32,770 nucleotides of DNA from Bacteroidota bacterium. GTDB lineage: Bacteria > Bacteroidota > Bacteroidia > Flavobacteriales_F > PHOS-HE28. The translations under genes were made by a program, and so were the position numbers. The stretch is taken from positions 1-32,770 of the forward strand of contig JAKQEI010000023.1 in NCBI GenBank assembly GCA_029573495.1. The letters run 5' to 3'. How positions within the stretch are numbered: the first letter of the stretch is position 1; the number at the start of each line of letters is the position of its first letter. Positions 8,518 to 18,544 of the stretch are shown here, piece by piece. Below the pieces are notes generated by a model. That model saw nothing but the letters and a program-made list of their open reading frames with translations, was not told the DNA's origin and made no database searches.

Positions 8518-8703
8518 GGTCTTCCCCTTTTTGGTCCGTTCGAGAGCGGATCGCTTACGTTCAGGGTAGAGTCCGTGCTATTCGTGGATGGGTTAGGTGC
8601 TACGTGGGGCTATCGCCCGTTGGTACTTGGACGCAGTTGAAGGGGATAACGTTGCCTGCGGACGATCATTGTGCGCGACAGGTTAATTCTTCCACTGCTC
8701 GTC

Positions 8704-8711
8704 CAAAGATA
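8704..8711 (-). promoter_or_regulatory. -7 box (TATCTTTG), probable sigma factor gene promoter
   Basis: On the minus strand TATCTTTG matches the Bacteroidota TAnnTTTG element exactly. No clear -33 TTTG is visible. Transcription would start near 8697 and give a leader of about 180 bases before ATG 8517, in which no other feature was recognised. Confidence 0.5.
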
Positions 8712-8745
8712 GGGTCCGGGCCACCAGCAGGGGGCCACCGATCCC

Positions 8746-8753
8746 TAATTTCG
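8746..8753 (+). promoter_or_regulatory. -7-like box (TAATTTCG) before uvrA
   Basis: TAATTTCG followed by CGCC, the variant form seen before several genes here. Its position, about 41 bases before GTG 8795, favours that start over the upstream TTG 8762, which would lie at or before the predicted transcription start. It stands back-to-back with the sigma factor box at 8704-8711. Confidence 0.42.
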
Positions 8754-8794
8754 CGCCGCCTTTGCCTGCCTCTACCTCCACAGGACACGCTGCG

Positions 8795-11620
8795 GTGGCC
8801 TCCCACGGCGCCGGGAACGCACGAAAAAGCCTTCATGGGGGCTTCATCCGGGTGCAGGGTGCGCGTGTGCACAACCTGAAGAATGTCAGCGTGGACATAC
8901 CACGTGGCAAGCTCGTGGTGATCACCGGCCTCAGCGGCAGCGGCAAAAGCAGCCTGGCTTTCGACACCTTATATGCTGAGGGTCAGAGGCGTTACGTGGA
9001 GAGCTTGAGCAGCTATGCCCGCCAGTTCATGGGCCGGTTGGAGAAACCGGATGTGGATCGCATCATCGGCATCAGCCCGGCCATCGCCATCGAACAGAAG
9101 GTGATGACGAGCAACCCGCGAAGCACGGTGGGCACCAGCACGGAGGTATACGACCACCTCAAGTTGCTCTTCGCCCGCGTGGGCCACACACTCTCCCCTG
9201 TCTCGGGCCAGGAAGTGAAACGGAACACGGTGGAGGATGTCGTGGCCGGCCTGCTGACCTTTCCACGTGAGAGCATCGTCCTGATGCTGGCACCTATCCG
9301 ACCACCATCGGGCCGGTCCTTGAAGGAGCACTTCGGCATCCTGCAACAGCAAGGATACGCGCGGGTCCATGATGGCGAGGCGGTCCATCGTATCGAGGAT
9401 GTCCTGTCCGCGAAGACGGCGCCCAAAGGCACCTGGTTCCTGGTGATGGACCGGCTGACGGTGAGCACCGACGATCCGGAGAACGACAGCCGTGTGGCGG
9501 ACAGTGCCGAAAGCGGCTTCTTCGAGGGCCAGGGCGAGTTGATCCTGCTGGGCGAGGATGGCAAGGGCAAGCCCCGGCAGATGGGCTTCAGCGACAGGTT
9601 CGAGCTGGACGGCATCGTATTCGAGGAACCGACGCCGAACCTGTTCAGCTTCAACGACCCGGTGGGCGCCTGCCCCAAGTGCGAGGGCTATGGCAATGTC
9701 ATCGGTATCGATGCGGATCTGGTGATCCCGGACAAGAGCCTGAGCGTGTATGACGATGCGGTGGCCCCGTGGCGCGGTGAGAAGTTGAGCGAATGGAAGG
9801 ACCACTTCATCCGCGATTGCGCCAAGTACGACTTCCCCATCCACCGCGCCATCCGCGATCTCACCGACACGCAGCGCGACCTGTTGTGGAAGGGCGCACG
9901 CGGTCTTCATGGCATCGACCGGTTCTTCCAGTACGTGGAGGAGAAGAGCTACAAGATCCAATACCGGGTGCTGGCGAGCCGTTATCGCGGGAAGACGATC
10001 TGCCCCGTGTGCGAGGGCTCCCGCCTGAAGGCCGAAGCACACTATGTGAAGGTGGGCGGCAGGGACATCACCCAGCTTGCGGGCATGCCCATCGACCAAT
10101 GCGCGCGGTTCTTCGCGGAGCTGGAGTTGAACGAACACGACCAGCGCATCGCCGACCGCCTGCTCAAAGAGATCCGCAACCGCCTCGGCTATCTGGTGGA
10201 AGTGGGCGTTGGCTACCTGACCCTGGAGCGGCGCAGCAACACCTTGAGCGGTGGAGAGACCCAGCGCATCAACCTGGCGACATCATTGGGCAGCAGTCTC
10301 GTCGGCAGCATGTACATCCTGGACGAACCGAGCATCGGCCTTCACCCGCGTGATACGCTGCGCCTGATCGACGTGTTGAAGAAGTTACGCGACCTCGGGA
10401 ACACGGTGATCGTGGTGGAACATGATGAGGAGGTGATGAAGGCGGCGGACCATATCATCGACATGGGTCCGATGGCGGGAAGTCATGGCGGTGAGGTCGT
10501 CTTCTCCGGGACGCATGACGATCTGCTGCACAGCGAGAGCCTTACGGCACGCTATCTCACCGGCCGGGAGGTCATCCCGCAGCCCACGCGTCGCAAGCAG
10601 GTCCGCGATCGCATCATCCTGCGCGGCGCGCGGGAGCACAACCTGAAGGACATCGATGTGGCCTTCCCCCTCCACATGCTCACGGTGGTGACGGGTGTGA
10701 GCGGCAGCGGCAAGACCACGCTGGTGAAACGCATCCTCTACCCCGCGCTCAAACGGGAACTCGAGGGCTTCAGCGAGCGACCTGGCGAGCATCGTTCGCT
10801 GGAAGGGGACCTGAAGCGCATCGAAGCGGTGGAACTCGTGGACCAGAACCCCATCGGCCGCAGCAGCCGGAGCAACCCGGTGACCTATGTGAAGGCCTGG
10901 GACGAGATCCGGCAGTTGTACAGCGAGGTGGACGTTGCGAAGGTTCGCGGCTATCGTCCGGCCTTCTTCAGCTTCAACGTGGACGGCGGACGCTGCGAGG
11001 TGTGCCAGGGCGAAGGCCAGGTCCACATCGAGATGCAGTTCATGGCGGACATCAGCCTAACCTGCGAAGCCTGCCACGGCAAACGGTTCAAGGAGGAGAT
11101 CCTGGATGTGAAGGTGGGTGGCAAGGACGTGGCCGAGGTGCTGGACATGACCGTGGACGACGGCATCGCATTCTTCGGGGAGCACGCAGCCGGTTCGCCG
11201 GCCTGCCAGCGCGTTGTGAACAAGCTGTTGCCCCTCCAGGAGACGGGATTGGGCTATGTGAAGCTGGGACAGAGCAGCAGCACCTTGAGCGGTGGTGAAG
11301 CCCAACGGATCAAGCTAGCCAGCTTCCTCGCGAAGGGCCAGGAGGAGAAGCCGACGCTCTTCATCTTCGACGAGCCCACCACCGGTCTGCACTTCCACGA
11401 CATCGCCAAGCTGCTCACCTCCTTCGACATGCTCATCGCCAATGGCCATAGCGTGCTCGTGATCGAACACAACACGGAGGTCATCAGGCGCGCCGACCAC
11501 ATCATCGACCTCGGTCCGGAGGGTGGCGACGGTGGCGGAAGCGTGATCTACGAGGGCACGCCGGAGGGGCTGCTTGAGGCCAAAGGGTCTTACACCGGCG
11601 CCTACCTGCGCAGCCTCTAG
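8795..11620 (+). CDS. uvrA: UvrABC excinuclease subunit A
   Basis: A 941-residue ATPase that, with UvrB, recognises bulky DNA damage in nucleotide excision repair. Both ABC modules are complete. The first Walker A is '[15 protein letters not shown]', the first zinc module has CPKC and CPVC pairs, and the first signature is '[12 protein letters not shown]' with '[14 protein letters not shown]'. The second Walker A is '[13 protein letters not shown]', the second zinc module is CEVC...CEAC, and the second signature is '[12 protein letters not shown]' with '[14 protein letters not shown]'. The start is GTG 8795: AGGA lies 9 bases upstream, the resulting N-terminus 'MASHGAGN' has the usual length before 'VQGARVHNL', and the in-frame TTG at 8762 has no ribosome binding site. 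Its stop codon shares a CTAG palindrome with the convergent gene. Confidence 0.97.
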   Translation: MASHGAGNARKSLHGGFIRVQGARVHNLKNVSVDIPRGKLVVITGLSGSGKSSLAFDTLYAEGQRRYVESLSSYARQFMGRLEKPDVDRIIGISPAIAIEQKVMTSNPRSTVGTSTEVYDHLKLLFARVGHTLSPVSGQEVKRNTVEDVVAGLLTFPRESIVLMLAPIRPPSGRSLKEHFGILQQQGYARVHDGEAVHRIEDVLSAKTAPKGTWFLVMDRLTVSTDDPENDSRVADSAESGFFEGQGELILLGEDGKGKPRQMGFSDRFELDGIVFEEPTPNLFSFNDPVGACPKCEGYGNVIGIDADLVIPDKSLSVYDDAVAPWRGEKLSEWKDHFIRDCAKYDFPIHRAIRDLTDTQRDLLWKGARGLHGIDRFFQYVEEKSYKIQYRVLASRYRGKTICPVCEGSRLKAEAHYVKVGGRDITQLAGMPIDQCARFFAELELNEHDQRIADRLLKEIRNRLGYLVEVGVGYLTLERRSNTLSGGETQRINLATSLGSSLVGSMYILDEPSIGLHPRDTLRLIDVLKKLRDLGNTVIVVEHDEEVMKAADHIIDMGPMAGSHGGEVVFSGTHDDLLHSESLTARYLTGREVIPQPTRRKQVRDRIILRGAREHNLKDIDVAFPLHMLTVVTGVSGSGKTTLVKRILYPALKRELEGFSERPGEHRSLEGDLKRIEAVELVDQNPIGRSSRSNPVTYVKAWDEIRQLYSEVDVAKVRGYRPAFFSFNVDGGRCEVCQGEGQVHIEMQFMADISLTCEACHGKRFKEEILDVKVGGKDVAEVLDMTVDDGIAFFGEHAAGSPACQRVVNKLLPLQETGLGYVKLGQSSSTLSGGEAQRIKLASFLAKGQEEKPTLFIFDEPTTGLHFHDIAKLLTSFDMLIANGHSVLVIEHNTEVIRRADHIIDLGPEGGDGGGSVIYEGTPEGLLEAKGSYTGAYLRSL

Positions 11621-14600
11621 CGTAGCAGGGTCACGTGTCCCTTCAAGGTGGTCTTCGGTTCCTCGCTACAGAAGTCCTTGAAGTCGATGATGTAGTAGTA
11701 CGTGCCATCAGGCACCGGGGCGGAGCGGGCGTTATCCGCACCACCGTTCCAGCCGTTCCCCTGGTTGTTCGACTCGAACATCTTGAGTCCCCAGCGGTCG
11801 TAGATGGTCATGTGGAATTGATCGATCCCTTCACCAACGATCTCGAACTCGTCGTTCTGGGAATCGTTGTTCGGCGTGAACACATTCGGAACGAACCCTT
11901 CTCCGCGGTCCGTTGGCAGTTCGATCACCCGGACGGAACCCTGCACCGGGCATCCATAGGCATCGACAGCGCTGAAGCCATAGTCACCTCCCACACTAAC
12001 AGGCAATGGGTCGATCTCCTGGCCGTTGGACCAGACGACGTTCGTTGCGTTGAAGGCCGGTGAGATCAATATGGCCCGCCCACCGCAGGTGTATTGATCA
12101 GGTGTCGGCGGCGGCGGCGGCGCGAAGATCACCTGCACGGTATCCGTCGCTGCACAGGCTCCATCCGTGACGGTCACCCAGTACTGTCCGACCGCGTTGA
12201 CCTGAATGGTTCGTTGTGAGGCTCCAGTGGACCACGCGTAGGAATCGAAACCAAGACCTGCATCCAGTGTCGCGGCGGCCCCATCGCACAGGGGCACCGG
12301 TGTCGGCAGGGTATTCTCGATGGACGGGGTGGTGAAGGTCACCGGCACCGTCGCTCGCGCGGTATCCGCACAAACGGTGTTCACCACCTGCAGACCCACC
12401 TCATAGGTCCCTGGGCCATCATAGGCGTGTGTAGGTTCAAAGGTGGTGGAGGCCATGCCGTCACCGAAGGTCCAGTTGTACTGGTTCCCACCTTCTGAAT
12501 TGTTCGTGAGATCCAGGAAGTACCCGTCACAGGAACTCGTGGCGATCGGTTCGAAATCAGCAAGGATCACGTTGGGGTCGAACACCTGGAGGGTGATGAA
12601 GGTGGTGTCCGCCAGATTGCAGGCACCGGGGTCCACACCGATGAGGGTGATGACATAGGTGCCGACCTCATCGTAGCTCACGGTGATCTCCGTTCCGGTC
12701 TGGATGGGGGATCCGTCCCCAAGGTCCCATTGGAACTCCTGGGCCTGGCCACTCGCGGTCAGGTTGAACACGGCTGGGATGCACTGGCTGAGCGAATTGG
12801 AACTGATGCTGGCTTGGACACCGGCCGTTTCGAAGTCGATCTTGAAGACCGCGATATCCCAAGAGATCTGGTTGTTCGGCGCGTAGGCCCATGGCGTGGA
12901 CTGCATGCTCTGACCACCGGAGCAGACCCCTTGATAAACGAATCCGTTCTTATCAAAACGGCTCGTCCCACCATCAACATGGCTTCCACCATAATGCGTT
13001 CCAAAGAGGATCCCCGCAAGGTCCACATCGAAGGCGGCCAGGTAGAAGGAGCCCGTTGTCTGGAGCGCATCCTCGGTCAGCGGAAGATCACCACCTGCCG
13101 CATAGCCGGACATATAGACATGGTCACAAACATCGACCAGGAAAGCCACTGGCGCCACGTTGCCTGGGATCATGGTCGTCACCAACCGATCGGACAGGTC
13201 GGTTGTGAACTTAGCGAGGTAGTTGTTCCCATTATCGGATTCCCCATAGGTCCCTTCCGGGTACACGGGTACCGCACCGTCCGTCTGGCCATAGATCCAT
13301 ACGTTGTCCTCGCTATCCAGGTCGATGAAATAGCCACGATCGGATGAAGGCGTCCCGAAGTAGGTACCCGCCACCAGGTTGTTCAGGTCATCGGTGAATC
13401 GAAGGACATAGACATCCGTTGCACCGCCTTGATACGAGGGCATGTACCCACCGGCAGGCATGTTGAAGCCCGACCCTTCGGTATGACCAACGACGAACAC
13501 ATCTCCGTTGGCAGCAAGCCTGAGCCCAAGGGCCGCGTCGTCCTGTGAGCCACCGATGAAAGTGGAAGCCAACAGGTTGGAGCAAGTGGGATCGAGCTTG
13601 AACAAGACCCCATCCTGTCCACCGCCGGTCGTGGACTGGACCGCCCCATCGACCACCGGGAAATCAGCTGAACTGGAGAAGCTGGCGACAAGGATGTTGC
13701 CCACCTGATCGACATACACCTCGCCACGATAGGCCTCCCCATAATTCCCTCCCATGTTGTTGGTGCCGTCATCACCACTACCGCCGATATAGGTGGACCC
13801 GATGATGGATCCTCCGTCCAGCGCGAAATGCACCACGACGATGTCCTGGCCGTTCTGTGTGTCATCGTAGGCATTGGCGGATACCGGGAAATCAGGCGAA
13901 CTTGTGGACCCGATGACGATCAGCTCTCCAGCCGGATTGGTGATCAGGCTGTGCGGGTTCTCGCCGCTGTTCCCGCCCAAATAACTTGCCCACAGGAGCT
14001 CACTCGAGTTCGGGGTGTACTTGCTCAAGGACATGTCCGTCCCCCCCCCTCCGAAGGAGCCCTGGAAGGTGCCCATCGTCGCGGGGTAATTGCTGCCGAA
14101 GTCACGCCCCGCGGAGAACATGTTACCGGAGTCGTCGAATGCGGCACAGTGGCCGTATACGCTGGAGCCCGTGGCACCGGAATATGTGGCACCCACCAAC
14201 AATGGGTCGATCACGACCGGTCGAGTACGGTCGAGCCCGTCTGGGAACTCGAATCCGACCACATCACCGGAGAGGGTGAACACGCACTTCAGCGCTCCCC
14301 CGCGTTCATCGCCATAGAAGGCCACCGGAGCCTGTTCAGTAAGTTCACCGACAGAGGTGCGCATGATCAGGCGCCCCTCGGCGGAGAGGGCCAGTTCATC
14401 CAGGCCTTCGTAACGCATCCGGACCGAGTGATGGTCCGCCCCGGGAGCAACGAGCACGTCATACTTGAACGCGCCCTGTTCCGACTTCAGCATGATATCC
14501 ACGCCAGGCCATACCTCCTGTTTGAACACCTGGCCGTAAAGGCCCACATGGGAGCGCCATTGCGCAGGGTCATTACCCAGGAAATAGTTGTGATAGGCTT

Positions 14601-14958
14601 TGGACCGATCCATGCCCATGGTGGTGGAACCGGTAGCTGGATCCACGAAACGCATCCGCCAGGCGTGGCCGCGGAAGGTCAACGTATCCCGCACCTCCTT
14701 TGGATACTCCATGAAGTCATGCATCACCTCGTGGGCACGCTGCTCATACATGCTCCAGGTCCAGCCGTCTCGCTCGACGAACAGGGTGGCCCCGCTGGCA
14801 CCGGACCGGAACAGGACCGGTGCCGGCCATTGCCCGGCGTTCTCTATGAAGGCGGGCGGGGTCCGTCGATCGCCATGTTCATGGTCGTGTGCGACCACGG
14901 GAGATGCGAGCACCAACAGTGCTGAGAGGCCTGTGAACTTCATGCTTATCCGTTCCAT
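11617..14958 (-). CDS. Secreted DUF7948 / beta-propeller / PKD protein, T9SS type B (paralogue 1)
   Basis: A 1113-residue predicted surface protein. A signal peptide ('FTGLSALLVLASPVVA') is followed by a DUF7948-like N-terminal region (about 30-250, 'FIENAGQWPAPVLF', 'WPGVDIMLKSEQGAFKYDVL'), SBBP-type beta-propeller repeats (about 255-690, repeated 'ASYLGG', 'STYIGGSGDDG', 'STFIGGSQDD' units), two PKD domains (about 709-773 and 798-863, 'FQWDLGDGSP', 'YNWTFGDGM'), an Ig-like segment, and a type B (gliding-motility C-terminal) sorting domain from about 1018 ('FVPNVFTPNNDSQNDEF', 'IYDRWGLKMFES'). The start may be ATG 14958, preceded by GAAGGA at short spacing, or ATG 14943. It begins 31 bases after the stop of the paralogue upstream, so the two probably form one operon. 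A run of nine G's on the coding strand (14041-14049) encodes part of a Gly stretch. Confidence 0.85.
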   Translation of the reverse strand: MERISMKFTGLSALLVLASPVVAHDHEHGDRRTPPAFIENAGQWPAPVLFRSGASGATLFVERDGWTWSMYEQRAHEVMHDFMEYPKEVRDTLTFRGHAWRMRFVDPATGSTTMGMDRSKAYHNYFLGNDPAQWRSHVGLYGQVFKQEVWPGVDIMLKSEQGAFKYDVLVAPGADHHSVRMRYEGLDELALSAEGRLIMRTSVGELTEQAPVAFYGDERGGALKCVFTLSGDVVGFEFPDGLDRTRPVVIDPLLVGATYSGATGSSVYGHCAAFDDSGNMFSAGRDFGSNYPATMGTFQGSFGGGGTDMSLSKYTPNSSELLWASYLGGNSGENPHSLITNPAGELIVIGSTSSPDFPVSANAYDDTQNGQDIVVVHFALDGGSIIGSTYIGGSGDDGTNNMGGNYGEAYRGEVYVDQVGNILVASFSSSADFPVVDGAVQSTTGGGQDGVLFKLDPTCSNLLASTFIGGSQDDAALGLRLAANGDVFVVGHTEGSGFNMPAGGYMPSYQGGATDVYVLRFTDDLNNLVAGTYFGTPSSDRGYFIDLDSEDNVWIYGQTDGAVPVYPEGTYGESDNGNNYLAKFTTDLSDRLVTTMIPGNVAPVAFLVDVCDHVYMSGYAAGGDLPLTEDALQTTGSFYLAAFDVDLAGILFGTHYGGSHVDGGTSRFDKNGFVYQGVCSGGQSMQSTPWAYAPNNQISWDIAVFKIDFETAGVQASISSNSLSQCIPAVFNLTASGQAQEFQWDLGDGSPIQTGTEITVSYDEVGTYVITLIGVDPGACNLADTTFITLQVFDPNVILADFEPIATSSCDGYFLDLTNNSEGGNQYNWTFGDGMASTTFEPTHAYDGPGTYEVGLQVVNTVCADTARATVPVTFTTPSIENTLPTPVPLCDGAAATLDAGLGFDSYAWSTGASQRTIQVNAVGQYWVTVTDGACAATDTVQVIFAPPPPPTPDQYTCGGRAILISPAFNATNVVWSNGQEIDPLPVSVGGDYGFSAVDAYGCPVQGSVRVIELPTDRGEGFVPNVFTPNNDSQNDEFEIVGEGIDQFHMTIYDRWGLKMFESNNQGNGWNGGADNARSAPVPDGTYYYIIDFKDFCSEEPKTTLKGHVTLLR

Positions 14959-14989
14959 GTTCCTTCGGTCGTTCATCCTGTCCATTCGT

Positions 14990-17900
14990 TCAACGCACCA
15001 CGGTGACGTGGCCGATCCTGGAGAATTGTTCGGTGCCGGTACACATTCCGGTGTAGTTCAGCACGTAAACATAAAGGTCGTTCGGGGCGGGCCCTCCGTT
15101 AAATGTACCGTCCCAAGGAATGGACTTGGAGGTGGATGAGAATATCCGTTCCCCCCAGCGGTCGTAGATCGTCACATCCATTTCCTTCTCGCCATAACCG
15201 GCGAAACTGAAGGTATCGTTGATGCCATCGCCATTGGGAGAGAAGGCGTTGGGTATGTACATCCGTGTATCGTTGTCGTAGAGTTCCACCACCGCACTAT
15301 CCGCGTGGCTGCATCCGTAGCGATCGATGACGACGAACTCCAGGTGACCATCCTCACCGGGCATGGTGACGGTACGCGTCGTTCTTCCATCCGCCCACAG
15401 ATAGGCTTGTGCATCATCCAACGGGATGCTCACCTCCACCGCATGCCCGGGGCATGTCCGCTCCAGCACTTCAAGCTCGTACGGAACAGGTGGTAGGACG
15501 GACACCGTGGCCGTACCGAAGCAACCCTCATCATTCGTCACTTCGACATCATAGGTACCCAGGACGCTCACCTGGATGGAGGGCGTTGTTGCTCCGGTGC
15601 TCCAGAGGAACTGTCCATCATACTGCCCGGCATCCAGCGTCACGAAGAGCCACTCGGGACAAAGGACCTTGTCCTCCAGAACGGGCTGGAACTCGATCGG
15701 GGCCACCTCCACAACGGTGGTGATGGTATCGCTCTGACTGCACCCGGTGGGGTCGAACGCGATGAGCGTCACCTCATAGCTCCCTTCCACATCGAACACA
15801 TGGACGATCGAGTCCGCAGTGACGACCGTGCCATCGCTGATCTCCCAGATATGGTCCAATGGATCACCGGTACTGGTATTCACGGCATGTATCCTCAATT
15901 CGGTGCAATCCACGGCCTGTTCCCATACCAGTCCGGCCGCCACGGGTTGTTGTGCACCAATGGTGATGTTGAAATAGGTGGTATCCGCGAGGTTGCAGGC
16001 AAGGGAATCCATCGCGATCAAGCGGACCAGGTACTCCCCGGGATCGGTGTACAGGTGGCTAGGTTCGAACGCTTCCACGGACGGGGAGCCATCACCGAAA
16101 TCCCAGATCCAGGTGTCGCCCGTGCTTTCGTTGGAGAAATCGACCTGGATGGGCGCGCAACCCGTGTTGATCGCCGAAGCACCCGCCGCATTCACGCCGG
16201 CCACTCCGAAATCGATCTTGAAAACGCCGATGTCCCATCCGATGGTCTGGTTGGTGGCATAGGCCCACGGGGTCGTTTGCAAGCTACCGGTACCACTACA
16301 GACCCCCTGATAGACCACGCCGTTCTTGTCGAACCGGCTGGTGCCACCATCCACGTGGCTGCCACCATAATAGGTCCCGTAGATCAGCTCCGACATCTCG
16401 GGCTCGAACACGGCCAGGTAGAAACTACCATCCTGATACAGCGCATCCGCAGTGAGCGGCAAGCCATCCGAAGAGTTGTAGCTGGAAAGGTAGATGTTCC
16501 CGCAAACGTCCACCAGGAAGGCCACAGGTACCGCACCGCCGGGATCCCCGTTCCAACCTACGGCGCCGCCGATGGTCGTGCTCACCGGCATTGCCGCGAG
16601 GTCGGCCGTGAACTTGGCGATGAAGATGGGACCATTGGCCACGCCGTAAGTTCCGGATGGCGAAATGGGTACGATGCCTTCGGTCTGTCCATAGATCCAG
16701 ACATCATCATTCAGGTCGGTATCAATGAAATAGGAGCGGTCGGACTCATCGGTACCGAAGAAGGAACCGGCGGTCATACTGGATAGGTCTGCGGCAAGAC
16801 GCACCACATAACCATCCCGATCCCCTCCCAGATAGCTCGAAGCAACGGTTCCCGCTGTCACTGGGAAGTCGCTGCTTTCGGTGCTTCCCGTGACAAGGAG
16901 TTCGCCGCCCACCGCGATGCGGACCCCGAGCGCATTGTCATCCTGCGCACCTCCCAGGAAGGTGGCATATAGCATGGTGCTGCATGTCGGGTCGATCACA
17001 AAGACCACCCCATCCTGTCCTCCGCCGAGTGCAGGTTGCAGACAACCGGAAGTGACCGGGAAGTCCTGGGAGGAGGAACAGCTCGCCACGACGATGTTGT
17101 TCGCACCATCGAGGAAGATCTCACCGCGATAGGCCTCCCCATAATTGGCGTTCATGTTGTTGTAGCCGTCCTCGCCCTGACCACCCACGAACGAGCTACC
17201 GATCAACGACGCACCATCTGAGCTGAAGTGGGTGATGACGATATCCGTTCCGGCCAGCGTGTTGTCCAGCGCACCGGGAGTGACGGGGAAGTTCGCCGAG
17301 CTCGTGGTCCCCATGATGCACAATTCACCATTGGCGTTGACGATCATACTATGCGGATTCTCGCCGGATGAACCTCCGAGGTAGGAGGCCCATAGCAACT
17401 CACTTCCATCCGGGTTGTACTTGCTGAAGGACATGTCCGTACCCCCACCGCCCATCGTTACCTGGAAGGCACCGACCGTGGCCGGATAAGTGGGACCGAA
17501 GTTGCGGGCACCGGTGTATATGTTCTCGAGATCATCGTATGTGGCGCAATGCCCGTAGTTCGATTGGCCGGTGGCGCCGCTGAGGGTACTAGCGATCAAT
17601 ACGGGATCGATGGTGATGGGGCGCGACCGGTCCACATCGTCACCGAGGACGAATCCAAGCACCGCCCCTTGAAGGTGATATGCACAGGTCACGGACTCGT
17701 GGGCCCCGTCACTATAGAACGCCACCGGTGCCAACTCCATCACCTCACCCACGGAGGTCTTCAGCACCAACACCCCGTCCTTATCGACCCAAATACCATC
17801 CATACCCTCGTATGCCATGGACACGCGATCGGGATCAGCACCCGCTTCAAGCAGGATATCATATTTCAAGTCTCCCCCCACAGTCCGGTACTCGATATCG

Positions 17901-18340
17901 ACCCCAGGCCAAACGTTCTTGTACCTCACCCCCTTGAATGCGGGGACCCGTGAGCGCCACTGTCGCCTGTCGTTCCCAATGAAGAAATTCTCGTAGCCAG
18001 GGCGCCGCTCACCCGCTTCCACCTGCATCGTCGACGACGGCCCGATGAATCGCATACGCCAGGCATGTGCGTTCAAAGGGTCATGGCCGTGTTCCGCCTC
18101 TCCAGCTTCATGCACCATGTCATGAACCCGGTCCTCGAACCGCACCCAGGTGGCGCCTTCGCGTTCCAGAAAGACGGTCGCGGCGTTCACCGAGGCCTTG
18201 AAAAGTACGGCCTGGTCCCATTGACCCTGGTTCTGGGTGAAACGCACACGGTCCTCAGCAGGACCCGAAGCCTGGATCAGACCCACATGAACCGTGAACA
18301 CGATCGCCAGGGGCATGTTCGGGATGAACTTCATGGTCAT
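14990..18340 (-). CDS. Secreted DUF7948 / beta-propeller / PKD protein, T9SS type B (paralogue 2)
   Basis: A 1116-residue protein with the same layout as its downstream neighbour: signal peptide ('PLAIVFTVHVGLIQA'), DUF7948-like region (about 27-247, 'FTQNQGQWDQAVLF', 'WPGVDIEYRTVGGDLKYDIL'), propeller repeats (about 247-703), two PKD domains (about 715-780 'WIWDFGDGSPS' and 800-865), and a type B sorting domain from about 1026 ('MYIPNAFSPNGDGINDTF', 'IYDRWGERIFSS', end 'RIGHVTVVR'). The propeller regions of the two proteins align residue for residue over long stretches, including 'GTSRFDKNG.VYQGVCSG', while the Ig-like and C-terminal parts differ more. I chose ATG 18340 ('MTMKF...'), with ATG 18334 equally possible; the open frame upstream to 18493 lacks a signal peptide at its start. 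Such proteins are probably surface adhesins or structural proteins. No enzyme domain was seen. Confidence 0.85.
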   Translation of the reverse strand: MTMKFIPNMPLAIVFTVHVGLIQASGPAEDRVRFTQNQGQWDQAVLFKASVNAATVFLEREGATWVRFEDRVHDMVHEAGEAEHGHDPLNAHAWRMRFIGPSSTMQVEAGERRPGYENFFIGNDRRQWRSRVPAFKGVRYKNVWPGVDIEYRTVGGDLKYDILLEAGADPDRVSMAYEGMDGIWVDKDGVLVLKTSVGEVMELAPVAFYSDGAHESVTCAYHLQGAVLGFVLGDDVDRSRPITIDPVLIASTLSGATGQSNYGHCATYDDLENIYTGARNFGPTYPATVGAFQVTMGGGGTDMSFSKYNPDGSELLWASYLGGSSGENPHSMIVNANGELCIMGTTSSANFPVTPGALDNTLAGTDIVITHFSSDGASLIGSSFVGGQGEDGYNNMNANYGEAYRGEIFLDGANNIVVASCSSSQDFPVTSGCLQPALGGGQDGVVFVIDPTCSTMLYATFLGGAQDDNALGVRIAVGGELLVTGSTESSDFPVTAGTVASSYLGGDRDGYVVRLAADLSSMTAGSFFGTDESDRSYFIDTDLNDDVWIYGQTEGIVPISPSGTYGVANGPIFIAKFTADLAAMPVSTTIGGAVGWNGDPGGAVPVAFLVDVCGNIYLSSYNSSDGLPLTADALYQDGSFYLAVFEPEMSELIYGTYYGGSHVDGGTSRFDKNGVVYQGVCSGTGSLQTTPWAYATNQTIGWDIGVFKIDFGVAGVNAAGASAINTGCAPIQVDFSNESTGDTWIWDFGDGSPSVEAFEPSHLYTDPGEYLVRLIAMDSLACNLADTTYFNITIGAQQPVAAGLVWEQAVDCTELRIHAVNTSTGDPLDHIWEISDGTVVTADSIVHVFDVEGSYEVTLIAFDPTGCSQSDTITTVVEVAPIEFQPVLEDKVLCPEWLFVTLDAGQYDGQFLWSTGATTPSIQVSVLGTYDVEVTNDEGCFGTATVSVLPPVPYELEVLERTCPGHAVEVSIPLDDAQAYLWADGRTTRTVTMPGEDGHLEFVVIDRYGCSHADSAVVELYDNDTRMYIPNAFSPNGDGINDTFSFAGYGEKEMDVTIYDRWGERIFSSTSKSIPWDGTFNGGPAPNDLYVYVLNYTGMCTGTEQFSRIGHVTVVR

Positions 18341-18544
18341 TCGGGAGAGTTGGAAGAATGACGCGCCAATGCTTCCCGGCGTTGCTTCCGAGTTCCCTGG
18401 CAACATTCGGCGTGTAGCAGCCGACGCATCCTGCTGAGTCCCAAGGGCCAAGGTCGGCATCATTGCGCCAGCCACACGGCCCAACGCACCCACACGCTGG
18501 ACGGGGTGGATGAGCCGGGAAAATTGGACGACCGACCTGATGAC

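Noticed and set aside
8762..8794. TTG start giving UvrA 11 more residues
   Set aside because: There is no ribosome binding site, the added residues match nothing, and the likely promoter box puts transcription start at about the same place.
8969..10138. Long minus-strand frame opposite uvrA
   Set aside because: UvrA motifs on the plus strand cover the whole interval; the antisense product has no family features.
13828..14925. Plus-strand frame opposite surface paralogue 1, and similar frames at 15800-16786, 18506-19783 and 20398-21510
   Set aside because: They mirror strong minus-strand genes with clear domains and are explained by GC-rich codon use.
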